Positions 49,297 to 57,236 of a stretch of 64,000 nt of DNA are shown in pieces. Both the position numbers and the translations under genes were made by a program. This DNA comes from Candidatus Woesearchaeota archaeon (GTDB lineage: Archaea > Nanobdellota > Nanobdellia > Woesearchaeales > UBA10216). The notes under the pieces were generated by a model. The model saw only the letters and a list, made by a program, of their open reading frames with translations. It searched no databases and was not told where the DNA came from. Numbering within the stretch: the stretch's first letter is position 1; each line of letters starts with the position of its first letter. The stretch lies in contig JACPTG010000001.1 of NCBI GenBank assembly GCA_016192905.1, positions 37,005 through 101,004 on the forward strand, written 5' to 3'.

Positions 49297-51816
49297 TTAT
49301 CCGAATTGCCTGACCAGCGACCTTACAACATTGCCTGTTGGAGCCGGCTCAGGTGATGGCTGCGCTGCCCCGGCTGGCTGTGAGGGTGCGCTCTCAGGGG
49401 CTGGCTGTGGGAAACTGACTGTGGGCTCCGGCCCTGGCATCGCTCCACCGGCGGGCATTGTGCTTGGCAAACCTTGGCGGGGGAAGCTCTCGGTGGGCAT
49501 GTTACCTGGCATTGGCTGGCCTGTGGGAAATTCGCCCCCTGGCAACCTGCCGACAGGAAGAGTTGTCCCTGCTTCAGGCATCCTTCTCATTGGCCCTCTG
49601 CCCTGTGCATCGCGCCTTTCTCCGCCTTCCATTCTGTCCCCTGGCTCATCGTGCCTCTCCCCTGCAGCACCTTCCCTTCTTTTACCAACCTCAAACTTCT
49701 TCATGCACTCTTCCCTGGACAGGCCTTCACATTCCGGCGGCATGCGGAATTCTCCCGGCAGAGGTCCTTCATTTCCAGACCCCGCAGGCCCGCCCCTCCA
49801 GCCATCCTGCCCTTCAGGCCTGGAACCCTGCCATTCCCCCTCCCTGCGCTCCTTCATTCTTTCCATACACTCTTCCTTGGACAGGCCTTCGCATTCAGGA
49901 GGCATTTTATCATCTGCGAACGGCTCCGGGCGCCGGTCAGCCGGCCTTGTCTTCTGCCTGCATTCATCAATGCTTATGCCCTCGCACTCGTGCATCCTGC
50001 CGTCATTATACATCTTTTCAAAGCACTGGTCTCCTTCCAGTCCCTGGCAATCGTTAAACCCTTCCCTCCTCTCGCCCATCCTTTGCCTGCACTCCTCTTC
50101 GGAAACGTCCTTGCACTCAGGTATTTTGCCCTCACTGGCCATCCGGCTAAAGCAGTCTTCGGGTGATAGTCCTTCACATTCCGGCGGCATGCTGCCTGGC
50201 CTTCCCATTTGCCCCCTTGTCCGCATAAGCTGCTCGCATTCCTCCCTTCCAAGGTTCCTGCACTCCTCAGGCACGCCGTACTTCTCCTTCATCTTGCCGA
50301 AGCATTCCTCGGCGCTTATGCCCCTGCATTCTTCAGGAAGCCCCTGCCCCCTGTTGCCCTGCATCATTTTCTGCTTGCATTCTTTGTCTGGCTCAATCCC
50401 CTCGCATTCCTGCGGGAGTTTCTGGCCACCCCTCCTGCCTGCTATCTTGAAGCATTCGTCAGAACTGAGGCCTTCACACTCCGGCGGCTTTCCATATTTC
50501 TCAGTCATAAGCTCAAAGCATTCCTGTGGCTTGGTGACGCCCGCCTCCTTGCACTCAGGCGGAAAGTCCCCTGACTGGCCCTCTCCCCTTCCCTGCTTCA
50601 TCGACTCCTTGACGCAGTCGTCAAAGCTCAGGCCCTCGCAGAATGGAGGGGTTCCATACTTTTCGAACATGATTTTTGCGCAGTCCTTGGGCCCTTTGAC
50701 TCCTGCTTCCTTGCATTCCGGAGGCATTTCTCCCGGGCCCTCCTTTGGAGGATGCTTCTTTATCCATTCGAAGCATTCGTCATCTGAAAGCCCTTCCTCA
50801 TCACACTGGAACGGCTTGCCATAGAGGTTGTTCATTATGTCATAGCACTCGCGGGGCGTGGCTGCCTCGCTGCACTCCGGCGGCCTCATCTTCGCGAACA
50901 TCTCCTTCTCCTTTTTGGCTATTGCCTCTTTCATTGTGGATTCGAATATGGGCGCCAGCCCAGGCGGAAGGTCCTCAGGCTTTTCAGGCTCACTCTCTGA
51001 AAGCTTCCCGCACGCCTCCAGGTCATTCTCATACTCGCATTTTATTGCGAGGTCCCTGTTCACCTGGCACTCATACTGGTGCCTCTTAACAGGTATCTTG
51101 CTGCAGTCACATTCCCTTGGGTTGAGCACGCAGGTTGTGACCTGCTCAACTATCATTGCCCTTGCTTTGCCCTCACGCTCCTTCAGGTCTTCGTCTATGT
51201 ATTCCTTCAGCCAGTCCGGCGCCTTCTCCTCCATGCAAGTCTCGTCTTCATCAAGCAATTCAAAGTCCTCGTATGCCAGGGCCTCGCAATAGTCTCCAAT
51301 TGTCTTTATGAAGTCTTTGGCAGCCCGTATCTTCTCCTCCTGTGTCAGCTGGACGTTTATTGCCTTTTCCACCCCTTCAAGGCCTCCAGCTGGAAGCCTT
51401 GCCTTAAGAGCCTGCAGCTTGGCTATGCTCTGCTTTACGTCCTCTTCGGTGCTGTTGGCCATGCCTGGCGAGAATTTGCCTTCCTCTATGATTTTGCCGG
51501 TCTTTTCAGCGTTCTCAAGGGCGGTTACTGCAGCGCCTGCGTTCTGCCTGTCAACCATTGCCCCTGCTTCTGCTATTCTTTCATTTTTTATCCTTAATGC
51601 AGCCTCTGCCTTGTCGCTGCCTGATTTTGTTGCCAAGGTGATGTCATCAATGAACGTGTCAAGGACATAAAGAGGGCTGTCCGGAGTTATTCCGGTTGCC
51701 TCTTCAATGAGCGGAGCTTCCTCAAGCAGCACCTCTTCCCCAGCGCTTGCAAGCAAAGCGGAAACACCTAAAACGATGAGAAGCAGAATCGCAGCCGGCA
51801 CGGCCATCTTTTTCAT
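49297..51816 (-). CDS. Giant secreted protein with DUF5667-like N-terminus and about 15 two-Cys repeats
   Basis: 839 residues. Signal peptide 1-26 (AILLLIVLGVSALLASAGEE), then a DUF5667-like helical domain (ITPDSPLYVLDTFIDDITLA). From about residue 310 to 720 come some 15 units with one Cys at each end of an 8-9 residue acidic loop, such as PPECEGLSPEDCFSRM, PEECRGISAEECFGKMKEKY and MPPECEGLSREECMKKF. The tail is Pro/Gly/Met-rich without a membrane anchor. Disulphide or metal-bound surface repeats are likely; function unknown. Divergent TATA boxes are shared with the next Cys-rich gene. Confidence 0.8.
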   Translation of the reverse strand: MKKMAVPAAILLLIVLGVSALLASAGEEVLLEEAPLIEEATGITPDSPLYVLDTFIDDITLATKSGSDKAEAALRIKNERIAEAGAMVDRQNAGAAVTALENAEKTGKIIEEGKFSPGMANSTEEDVKQSIAKLQALKARLPAGGLEGVEKAINVQLTQEEKIRAAKDFIKTIGDYCEALAYEDFELLDEDETCMEEKAPDWLKEYIDEDLKEREGKARAMIVEQVTTCVLNPRECDCSKIPVKRHQYECQVNRDLAIKCEYENDLEACGKLSESEPEKPEDLPPGLAPIFESTMKEAIAKKEKEMFAKMRPPECSEAATPRECYDIMNNLYGKPFQCDEEGLSDDECFEWIKKHPPKEGPGEMPPECKEAGVKGPKDCAKIMFEKYGTPPFCEGLSFDDCVKESMKQGRGEGQSGDFPPECKEAGVTKPQECFELMTEKYGKPPECEGLSSDECFKIAGRRGGQKLPQECEGIEPDKECKQKMMQGNRGQGLPEECRGISAEECFGKMKEKYGVPEECRNLGREECEQLMRTRGQMGRPGSMPPECEGLSPEDCFSRMASEGKIPECKDVSEEECRQRMGERREGFNDCQGLEGDQCFEKMYNDGRMHECEGISIDECRQKTRPADRRPEPFADDKMPPECEGLSKEECMERMKERREGEWQGSRPEGQDGWRGGPAGSGNEGPLPGEFRMPPECEGLSREECMKKFEVGKRREGAAGERHDEPGDRMEGGERRDAQGRGPMRRMPEAGTTLPVGRLPGGEFPTGQPMPGNMPTESFPRQGLPSTMPAGGAMPGPEPTVSFPQPAPESAPSQPAGAAQPSPEPAPTGNVVRSLVRQFG

Positions 51817-51889
51817 AACCCTTCCTGGACAAGGTTCCTATTTAAACGTTTCGAAAATATTTATAAACCCTGGTTGAGAATTTCCCTTT

Positions 51890-53041
51890 ATGCGCCTTGC
51901 AATCCTGCTTGCACTGGCTGTTTTTGCCGCAGCCGTTTCTGTCTCGGCAAGGGTCGCCTGCTATGACAATGGCGGCATTAGCATTACAGGGTATTCCGAG
52001 CTGCCTAATGTGGTGAATGCCACAAAGGAGGGCTCATCAAAGCGCATCCAGATTCCAGGGGAGTGGAACTCTGCAACAGGCAGCAGGCTGCACCATTTTG
52101 TTTCGGATGAGGCAATACTTGTAAACGCCAACAGCACGACGTATACGGTTTATGTCGGCCCGGACAAATTCCCAGTAACCTGCCCTCCTTTTGTGTTCAG
52201 CTGCAGGATAATCAATGTCACGGCCAGCTCATGCTACAAGCAAAACAATACTTTCATAGCCAGGTTTAACGCCTACAATTACAAGCTGCCTTCAGGCCAG
52301 GGGCTGAGGTTCGAGCGGCCTTTCCTGCTTACTTATAAGGTTGTTGATGCCCAGCGCCGCGAGCTTAAGCACAGTCCGGATGTAAACGACCCTGAATTCC
52401 GCAACATCAGCCTAAGCGTGGTCAGGAACCTGGGCTACAACACATTTGCCCTCAGGTGGAATACGACAAGGAACATAAGCAAATTCATTGTCCAGTACCA
52501 GGAGTGCAGTGACAGGTACAACTTTTTCGAAAGCGTACGATGCTCTGAGAGGCAGACATGCGCTTCAGACAGGGAGTGCGGGGCTGACGAGTCCTGCCAG
52601 GCTGCCGAGTGCGCGAAGCTTGACTGCAGCGAATGCAGCAGGATTGTGGACAGGAAGTGTGTGAAGCTGGAGTGCTGTTCAGATGATGACTGCGCTGAAG
52701 GGAAGTACTGCGCTTCCAATTATTGCCTGTCCCTGGCCTGCCTGGAGGATGAGGTCGTGCAGGGGCATGAATGCGTAAGCCTGGATTGCGGGGCTGGAGA
52801 GTTTGTCCTAAACAGAACCTGCACGAAATGCCCTGCGGGCCAGAAGCTGGAGGCGGGCAGCTGCGCCCCCTTGCAATGCGCTGATGATGAGAAGCCAGGC
52901 GCGGACAGGTGCGAGAAGCTTTCCTGCGCCGATGACGAGGCCTTTGAGAAGCACCAGTGCGTGAAGCTTCGCTGCGGCTTCCTCCAGACAGCGCATAACC
53001 ATGCCTGCATGAGCATCTTCAGGAAGCTGTTTGGAGGCTGA
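51890..53041 (+). CDS. Secreted Cys-rich protein with EGF-like C-terminal region
   Basis: 383 residues with a signal peptide (LAILLALAVFAAAVSVSA). Residues 22-215 are beta-rich with N-glycosylation sites (NVT, NTT, NIS). From about 220 on there are more than 30 Cys in repeated units (CASDRECGADESCQAAEC, CSDDDCAEGKYCASNYC, CADDEKPGADRCEKLSC) like EGF or keratin-type Cys repeats. TATA ATTTATAAA about 28 bp upstream. Surface adhesion or envelope role inferred. Confidence 0.78.
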   Translation: MRLAILLALAVFAAAVSVSARVACYDNGGISITGYSELPNVVNATKEGSSKRIQIPGEWNSATGSRLHHFVSDEAILVNANSTTYTVYVGPDKFPVTCPPFVFSCRIINVTASSCYKQNNTFIARFNAYNYKLPSGQGLRFERPFLLTYKVVDAQRRELKHSPDVNDPEFRNISLSVVRNLGYNTFALRWNTTRNISKFIVQYQECSDRYNFFESVRCSERQTCASDRECGADESCQAAECAKLDCSECSRIVDRKCVKLECCSDDDCAEGKYCASNYCLSLACLEDEVVQGHECVSLDCGAGEFVLNRTCTKCPAGQKLEAGSCAPLQCADDEKPGADRCEKLSCADDEAFEKHQCVKLRCGFLQTAHNHACMSIFRKLFGG

Positions 53042-53042
53042 A

Positions 53043-53567
53043 TTGCCGGTTCCAATCCTAAAGGACCTTGCATCCCTCGCCTATCAGGATATCATCCGGA
53101 GAAGGAAGGTCACCCCCTTCATCATCTTCATCTCCTTCATAGTGTCCTTTGCTGCTGCCCGGCTGACTGTGGCCACATTCCCGGACTTCGCCCTGATTGT
53201 CAGGCAGTATCACATACATCACTTCTATTATGGAATCTTCCTTATATCAGCCGCAGCCTGGATTGCCCTGGTCTCTGACCGCCAGCGCCTGATGAGCCTG
53301 GCTTCAATCCTTTTCGGCGTCGGCCTTGGCCTGGTCACTGATGAGATTGGACTGCTTCTGACGTGCAATTCAGAGGGACTTGGCTGCGACTATTTTGCAC
53401 GGGCTTCCTTTGATATCGCGGTTCTTCTTGCCCTTTTCTTCCTGGCCAGCATCTACTTCAGGCCTTTTATGGTGCAGGTGACCTCTAAATCTAAGTCAGT
53501 ATGGAAGACTGTGCGCACAAAAGCCAGGGAAAATATGAGGAATTCCGGCAACAGGAAGGAGCTTTAG
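53043..53567 (+). CDS. Four-helix membrane protein
   Basis: A GGAGG Shine-Dalgarno 5 bp before a TTG at 53043 sets the start (174 residues). Helices: FIIFISFIVSFAAARLTVA, YGIFLISAAAWIALV, LMSLASILFGVGLGLVTDEI, ASFDIAVLLALFFLASIYF. The HIHHFYYG motif between helices 1 and 2 could bind metal. Follows the Cys-rich gene by one base, so likely cotranscribed. Family unnamed. Confidence 0.7.
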   Translation: MPVPILKDLASLAYQDIIRRRKVTPFIIFISFIVSFAAARLTVATFPDFALIVRQYHIHHFYYGIFLISAAAWIALVSDRQRLMSLASILFGVGLGLVTDEIGLLLTCNSEGLGCDYFARASFDIAVLLALFFLASIYFRPFMVQVTSKSKSVWKTVRTKARENMRNSGNRKEL

Positions 53568-53633
53568 CCACTGCCATGCTGCGGAACTGCATCAAAACCT
53601 TTTTAAGAAGGCAGGCCATTTCCAAGCCAGCGC

Positions 53634-53706
53634 AGCCCCGTAGTGCAGCGGCCAAGCATAGGGGACTCTGGATCCCTTGACGGCGGTTCGAATCCGCCCG
53701 GGGCTA
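53634..53706 (+). tRNA. tRNA-Gln (anticodon CTG)
   Basis: Acceptor AGCCCCG/CGGGGCT, anticodon arm GGGGA-CTCTGGA-TCCCT with anticodon CTG (reads CAG), T arm GGCGG-TTCGAAT-CCGCC, discriminator A. TATA CTTTTTAAG lies about 30 bp upstream. Its 3' end is repeated twice downstream (54381 and 55494 regions), as expected for an integration site. Confidence 0.93.
53693..53706 (+). other. att-like site 1: 3' end of tRNA-Gln
   Basis: ATCCGCCCGGGGCTA at the tRNA end shares TCCGCCCGGGGCTA with site 2 and TCC-CCCGGGGCT with site 3, the hallmark of integration into a tRNA gene. Confidence 0.6.
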
Positions 53707-53755
53707 CTTTTGAATTACCATAATCTTTATATATTCCATAAGCTCCATAAGCTCC

Positions 53756-53962
53756 ATGGCAACTACAATATCATTAAGTGGTGAGATGAAGGAGAAGCTA
53801 AAACAACTAGGTAAGGCAGGAGATACATATGATGACATAATCAGAAGGATGTATGAGGCAACAAAAAAGACCATCTTGCTTCAATATCTTTACGACCAGT
53901 CTGATTCTGTTGAAATTGATGAAGCAATTTCGGATGCGCACAAAAGATGGCCAAAGTCCTGA
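53756..53962 (+). CDS. Antitoxin of a RelBE-type pair
   Basis: 68 residues beginning TTISLSGEMKEKLKQLGKAG and DTYDDIIRRMYEAT, a typical archaeal ribbon-helix-helix antitoxin head, then an acidic tail. Overlaps the toxin gene by 16 bp. AT-rich. The promoter includes TTTATATATTCC. Confidence 0.82.
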   Translation: MATTISLSGEMKEKLKQLGKAGDTYDDIIRRMYEATKKTILLQYLYDQSDSVEIDEAISDAHKRWPKS

Positions 53963-54285
53963 TAACCAACCTTCTAAGGGACGAAATATTCTCAAAATTT
54001 AAATCAAAATCAGAGGATATTTTCAAAAGAATGAAGCAGTTGGAAACTAACCCGAATCAAGGAAAAATTATTGGAAATGTGGGTGGCGTTGCCATCAAGG
54101 AGCTAAAATATGAAAAGTTCAGATTTTATTGCATAACTGATGGTCACGTTCTCAAGTTTGGATCCGATGACGAACTTACAAGCCTTCTCATCAAATTTGT
54201 AAGGATGTCTGAAAAGAAAGATCAACAGGTCACTATAAACAAAATAAAAAACATTCTAAAATCTTTTGGATTTGATGGATTCTAG
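53947..54285 (+). CDS. RelE/ParE-type toxin
   Basis: 112 residues with RelE-fold features: a long first helix (FSKFKSKSEDIFKRMKQLET), NPNQGKIIGNVGGVAIKELK and FRFYCITDGHVLKF, then a longer C-terminal extension (KKDQQVTINKIKNILKSFG) common in archaeal members. RelE toxins cleave ribosome-bound mRNA. Located in the first tRNA-Gln-bounded segment. Confidence 0.82.
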   Translation: MAKVLITNLLRDEIFSKFKSKSEDIFKRMKQLETNPNQGKIIGNVGGVAIKELKYEKFRFYCITDGHVLKFGSDDELTSLLIKFVRMSEKKDQQVTINKIKNILKSFGFDGF

Positions 54286-54360
54286 CTCAGCGCTAAACCT
54301 TCCAGAAAATGAAAAAGACAATGGCTTTGCGGATTTTGATATGGTTTAGAATCCCTCTTT

Positions 54361-54395
54361 TTAACAGAAACAGTGAGTGTCCGCCCGGGGCTATT
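54361..54395 (+). other. att-like site 2
   Basis: TTAACAGAAACAGTGAGTGTCCGCC followed by CGGGGCTATTA. Its last part repeats the tRNA-Gln 3' end, and its first part (TAACAGAAAC--TGAGTGTCC) is shared with site 3 but not with the tRNA. Confidence 0.65.
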
Positions 54396-54584
54396 ATAAT
54401 TTCCGTGACCTTTTTTGGAAGCATAAAGTATGCCCATTTCGAGTTATCTACAATTTATCTAAAACCGAAAAAATTACGGATTTGTTGGGAAAATGTATAA
54501 TGAACCTAAAATACCCACTGGACACTGGACAGGTGGGGGCAAGATATTTAAAAGCCTGAAAAGAAGCATAGCAGTTGAGACAAA

Positions 54585-55421
54585 ATGGACAAAAACAGGG
54601 CACTTGTGGTATTTCAGGATAAAAAGATTAGAAGGATTTGGCATAATAATGAGTGGTATTTCTCGGTTGTTGATGTGGTTCAAGCCCTAACAGACAGTCC
54701 AACTCCGAGGCAATATTGGGGGAAAGTCAAGGACAGGGAATTCGTTCAACTTGAGTTGTCCCCAATTTGGGTACAACTGAAATTAAGGTCAGAAGATGGC
54801 AAATACTACGAAACAGACTGTGCTAACACCAAAGACATGTTCAGAATCATACAGTCAATCCCTTCACCCAAAGCAGAGCCATTCAAACAGTGGCTAGCAC
54901 AGGTTGGTTATGAAAGGATTCAGGAGATAGAAAACCCTGAGCTTGCCCAAGCCAGGATGAAGGGGATTTACAAGGCAAAAGGTTATTCTGAAGGCTGGAT
55001 AGAAAAAAGGGTAAGAGGCATAGCTATAAGGCAGGAACTGACCGATGAATGGAAGGGCAGAGGGGTCAAAGAGGACAAAGAATACGCCATACTTACAAAC
55101 GAAATAAGCAAGGCAACCTTTGGCAAAACAGTTGAAGACTACAAAAAACTTAAAAGCCTAAAGAAAGAAAACTTAAGCGACCATATGAATGACCTTGAGC
55201 TTATTTTCTCAATGCTTGGAGAGGCATCAACAACAAATATTGCAAGAAACAAGGATACAAAAGGTTTTATCGAAAACAAAAAAGCGGCAAGGGAAGGTGG
55301 AATTGTTGCGGGAGTTGCCAGAAAAGAGCTTGAGAAGAGAAGCGGTAAAAAAGTTTCAACACCTGAAAACTACCTAGATGCGCCGGAAAAAGAGAAAAGA
55401 AAACGCTTAGAGAAGAAGTAA
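54585..55421 (+). CDS. Bro-N / DinD-like protein
   Basis: 278 residues. The N-terminal 100 match the Bro-N antirepressor type domain (IRRIWHNNEWYFSVVDVVQA, TPRQYWGKVKDREF, TKDMFRIIQSIPSPKAEPFK). The remainder resembles DNA-damage-inducible protein D (KGYSEGWIEKRVRGIAIRQE, LTNEISKATFGKTVEDYKK). Such genes are carried by viruses and integrative elements. TATA ATATTTAAAAG about 35 bp upstream. Lies between att-like sites 2 and 3; AT-rich. Confidence 0.88.
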   Translation: MDKNRALVVFQDKKIRRIWHNNEWYFSVVDVVQALTDSPTPRQYWGKVKDREFVQLELSPIWVQLKLRSEDGKYYETDCANTKDMFRIIQSIPSPKAEPFKQWLAQVGYERIQEIENPELAQARMKGIYKAKGYSEGWIEKRVRGIAIRQELTDEWKGRGVKEDKEYAILTNEISKATFGKTVEDYKKLKSLKKENLSDHMNDLELIFSMLGEASTTNIARNKDTKGFIENKKAAREGGIVAGVARKELEKRSGKKVSTPENYLDAPEKEKRKRLEKK

Positions 55422-55474
55422 GGCAGACCTTACCATTTTGCTAACGCCAACAAAATAGTCAAAAAAAAGACCAC

Positions 55475-55508
55475 TAACAGAAACGTTGAGTGTCCACCCG
55501 GGGCTGCT
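55475..55508 (+). other. att-like site 3
   Basis: TAACAGAAACGTTGAGTGTCC then ACCCGGGGCTGCT. One base differs from the tRNA 3' end (CCACCC instead of CCGCCC). The bases just after it (GCTTTTCTTGA) resemble those after the true tRNA gene (ACTTTTGAAT), suggesting the outermost boundary. Confidence 0.65.
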
Positions 55509-55532
55509 TTTCTTGATAGTGTATGTTAATGG

Positions 55533-55634
55533 GCATCCGATTTTGTATATATTGTTGAAACTGGGAAAAGCTTTGGTGACGCAGTTATTTCAGTGCTGAA
55601 TGATGTTAAGGAAATAGTGGATAATGCAATATGA
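55533..55634 (+). pseudogene. Fragment resembling the N-terminus of a DUF302 protein
   Basis: 33 codons without a start (ASDFVYIVETGKSFGDAVIS then VLNDVKEIVDNAI) end in TGA. The YIVET-KSF--AV pattern is typical of DUF302 N-termini, whose full domain is about 100 residues. It begins right after att-like site 3, so integration or deletion probably removed its 5' end and the rest decayed. Confidence 0.45.
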
Positions 55635-55637
55635 GCA

Positions 55638-55660
55638 TTTTCCGGAAGTCTTCCGAAAAT
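55638..55660. promoter_or_regulatory. CGGAAGTCTTCCG palindrome upstream of the XPF-type nuclease
   Basis: CGGAAG-T-CTTCCG (55643-55655) is a perfect 6 bp-arm palindrome within TTTTCCGGAAGTCTTCCGAA. The TATA box TTTTATAAG begins at 55671, 16 bp later, and the ATG is 27 bp beyond. Same placement as at 40.3 and 58.7 kb. Confidence 0.68.
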
Positions 55661-55702
55661 CAGGAGGCAGTTTTATAAGCTTCTCCCCTCCCATGGCCCT
55701 GC

Positions 55703-56977
55703 ATGATTTACGCAGATGTTCATGAGCCTTCTGCTATTATAGATATGCTAAGGCAAAAAATCAGTGTGAAAGTCCTCAGAAATTATGCTGGAGACTATAC
55801 ATTCAATAACACGGCAATTGAAAGGAAGAGCCTTTCGGACTTCTTTTCATCCATTGCCTCCGGGAGACTGTATGCGCAGCTCGAGACACTCATGAAATTT
55901 GAAAAGCCTTACCTGATTGTTGAAGGCTTTTTTGATTTTTCGCATGTAAACAACCCGAATTATCTTTATAGCTCATTGCGGGCAATCAGCATAGACATGG
56001 ATATGAGAATCCTATTTACAAAAGACATGTCAGATACAGCCTATACAATAAAAAAGATTTACTATAGCCAATTTTATCTCCCTGAATGCAAAGTTCCGTG
56101 GAGAAGCAACTTCAGGCTTATGCACCTTAAGGCCTTCTTCGGGACAGGCCCCGACAAGCTTACTAAATTATTCAGTGAATTCAAGAGCATAAGACATCTG
56201 GCAAATGCTGACAAAAAAAGCATGGCAAAAGTCAGAGGAATAGGCATCAAAACTGCAACAGCCGTTGAAAATGCCCTTGACGAAGGGATTTTAAGCGGCG
56301 AGGAGCAATCTTTTTATTGCAGGAGACACATTTCGGAAAGGGCCGCCATGGATGAAGATGAAGAAATGCATCAGACTGTGTGGATAATCCTGAATACTGT
56401 AAAAAACCTTAAACTTGGGAAAAACAGGCTCGCGGCATATTTGAAGGGTTCATGGTCAAAATCCGTTGCCAATGTAAGCCCGGAGCAGGGTTATGGGGGG
56501 CTTATCTGGCTAGACATTGCAACAATAGAGGGATTCATAGAGCAGCTTGAAAACATAGGTTTGATACGTCGAAAAATTGTTGCATCGAACCCTTACAATT
56601 ATTCCGTTTTTGAAATAACTGATGCTGGCCGGCTTGTCCTGGATGAAAAAATGCGAATTCCGGTCCAAAAGATCAAAAAACTCCCTACAGTAGGACATTC
56701 AGAGAATAAAACACATGAGCTTCTAAAAAAAGGGATGGAAACAGCGGAGATTGCAAAGGAAAGAAGCCTTGCAGAATCCACAATTTATTCGCATTACGCC
56801 ACGCTGATAGCGAATGGGAAAATTTCAAGCCTCGAAGTTATATCCGCAGATGTAGAAAGAAGAGTCAGGGAGGAATCAAGTAAATTCAGGGTATTTCCTT
56901 CTGCAAAGGAAATAAAAGAATTCCTTCCAGACATCAGCTATGAGGAGATAAGATGCGCCCTGGCCGGGATAAGATAA
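55703..56977 (+). CDS. ERCC4/XPF-type nuclease fused to RQC and HTH domains
   Basis: 424 residues. ERCC4 nuclease at 1-125 with the active-site set Asp31 (AGDYTFNN), Glu40-Arg41-Lys42 (AIERKSLSDFF). A double helix-hairpin-helix follows (about 130-190, AKVRGIGIKTATAVENAL). Residues about 220-315 match the RecQ C-terminal (RQC) winged helix (TVKNLKLGKNRLAAYLKGS, IEGFIEQLENIGLIRRKIV), and 325-370 match the RecQ-associated HTH (THELLKKGMETAEIAKERSL). No helicase motifs are present. Likely cuts branched or forked DNA and uses RQC/HTH for DNA recognition. Leaderless promoter at 55671. Confidence 0.85.
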   Translation: MIYADVHEPSAIIDMLRQKISVKVLRNYAGDYTFNNTAIERKSLSDFFSSIASGRLYAQLETLMKFEKPYLIVEGFFDFSHVNNPNYLYSSLRAISIDMDMRILFTKDMSDTAYTIKKIYYSQFYLPECKVPWRSNFRLMHLKAFFGTGPDKLTKLFSEFKSIRHLANADKKSMAKVRGIGIKTATAVENALDEGILSGEEQSFYCRRHISERAAMDEDEEMHQTVWIILNTVKNLKLGKNRLAAYLKGSWSKSVANVSPEQGYGGLIWLDIATIEGFIEQLENIGLIRRKIVASNPYNYSVFEITDAGRLVLDEKMRIPVQKIKKLPTVGHSENKTHELLKKGMETAEIAKERSLAESTIYSHYATLIANGKISSLEVISADVERRVREESSKFRVFPSAKEIKEFLPDISYEEIRCALAGIR

Positions 56978-56995
56978 AAAACTTTTCTTCCATAG

Positions 56996-57151
56996 AATTG
57001 TCTTATTATCCGAGACAATAAGGCCAGTCACAAAGTCCCTGAGATTCTTGTATTTGGGGCGGGAAAAATGTTTTTTGTAAACGGAAAGAAAAGTCCTGAT
57101 TTGCGTTGGAAAGTTAACATACCACTGCTCAGACGATTTTCTATTTATCAA
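56996..57151 (-). pseudogene. Transposase N-terminal remnant
   Basis: Minus-strand sequence reads TQIRTFLSVYKKHFSRPKYK then NLRDFVTGLIVSDNKTI, very like the start of DDE transposases of the IS4/ISH3 kind. The remainder of the transposase is missing and the frame runs into the 3' end of the nuclease gene. No terminal repeats are visible. Confidence 0.55.
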
Positions 57152-57236
57152 GAAAGCTTTATCGAGGAAAAACGCAAAAGTCTAGCCTCAGAAAGGTTTA
57201 AATACCATTCAGCCGACCCCAAGGCAAGGGGGTATT

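Noticed and set aside
49331-50824. 497-residue plus-strand frame opposite the Cys-repeat gene
   Set aside because: It is antisense to a well supported secreted protein and its Ser/Pro/His composition mirrors the repeats; no promoter or ribosome site.
49700-50900. Regularly spaced DNA repeats that could suggest a CRISPR array
   Set aside because: The periodicity is at protein level (Cys repeats) with diverged DNA and no constant repeat; no cas genes nearby.
54309-54500. 63-residue frame across att-like site 2
   Set aside because: No promoter or ribosome site, and it spans the element boundary.
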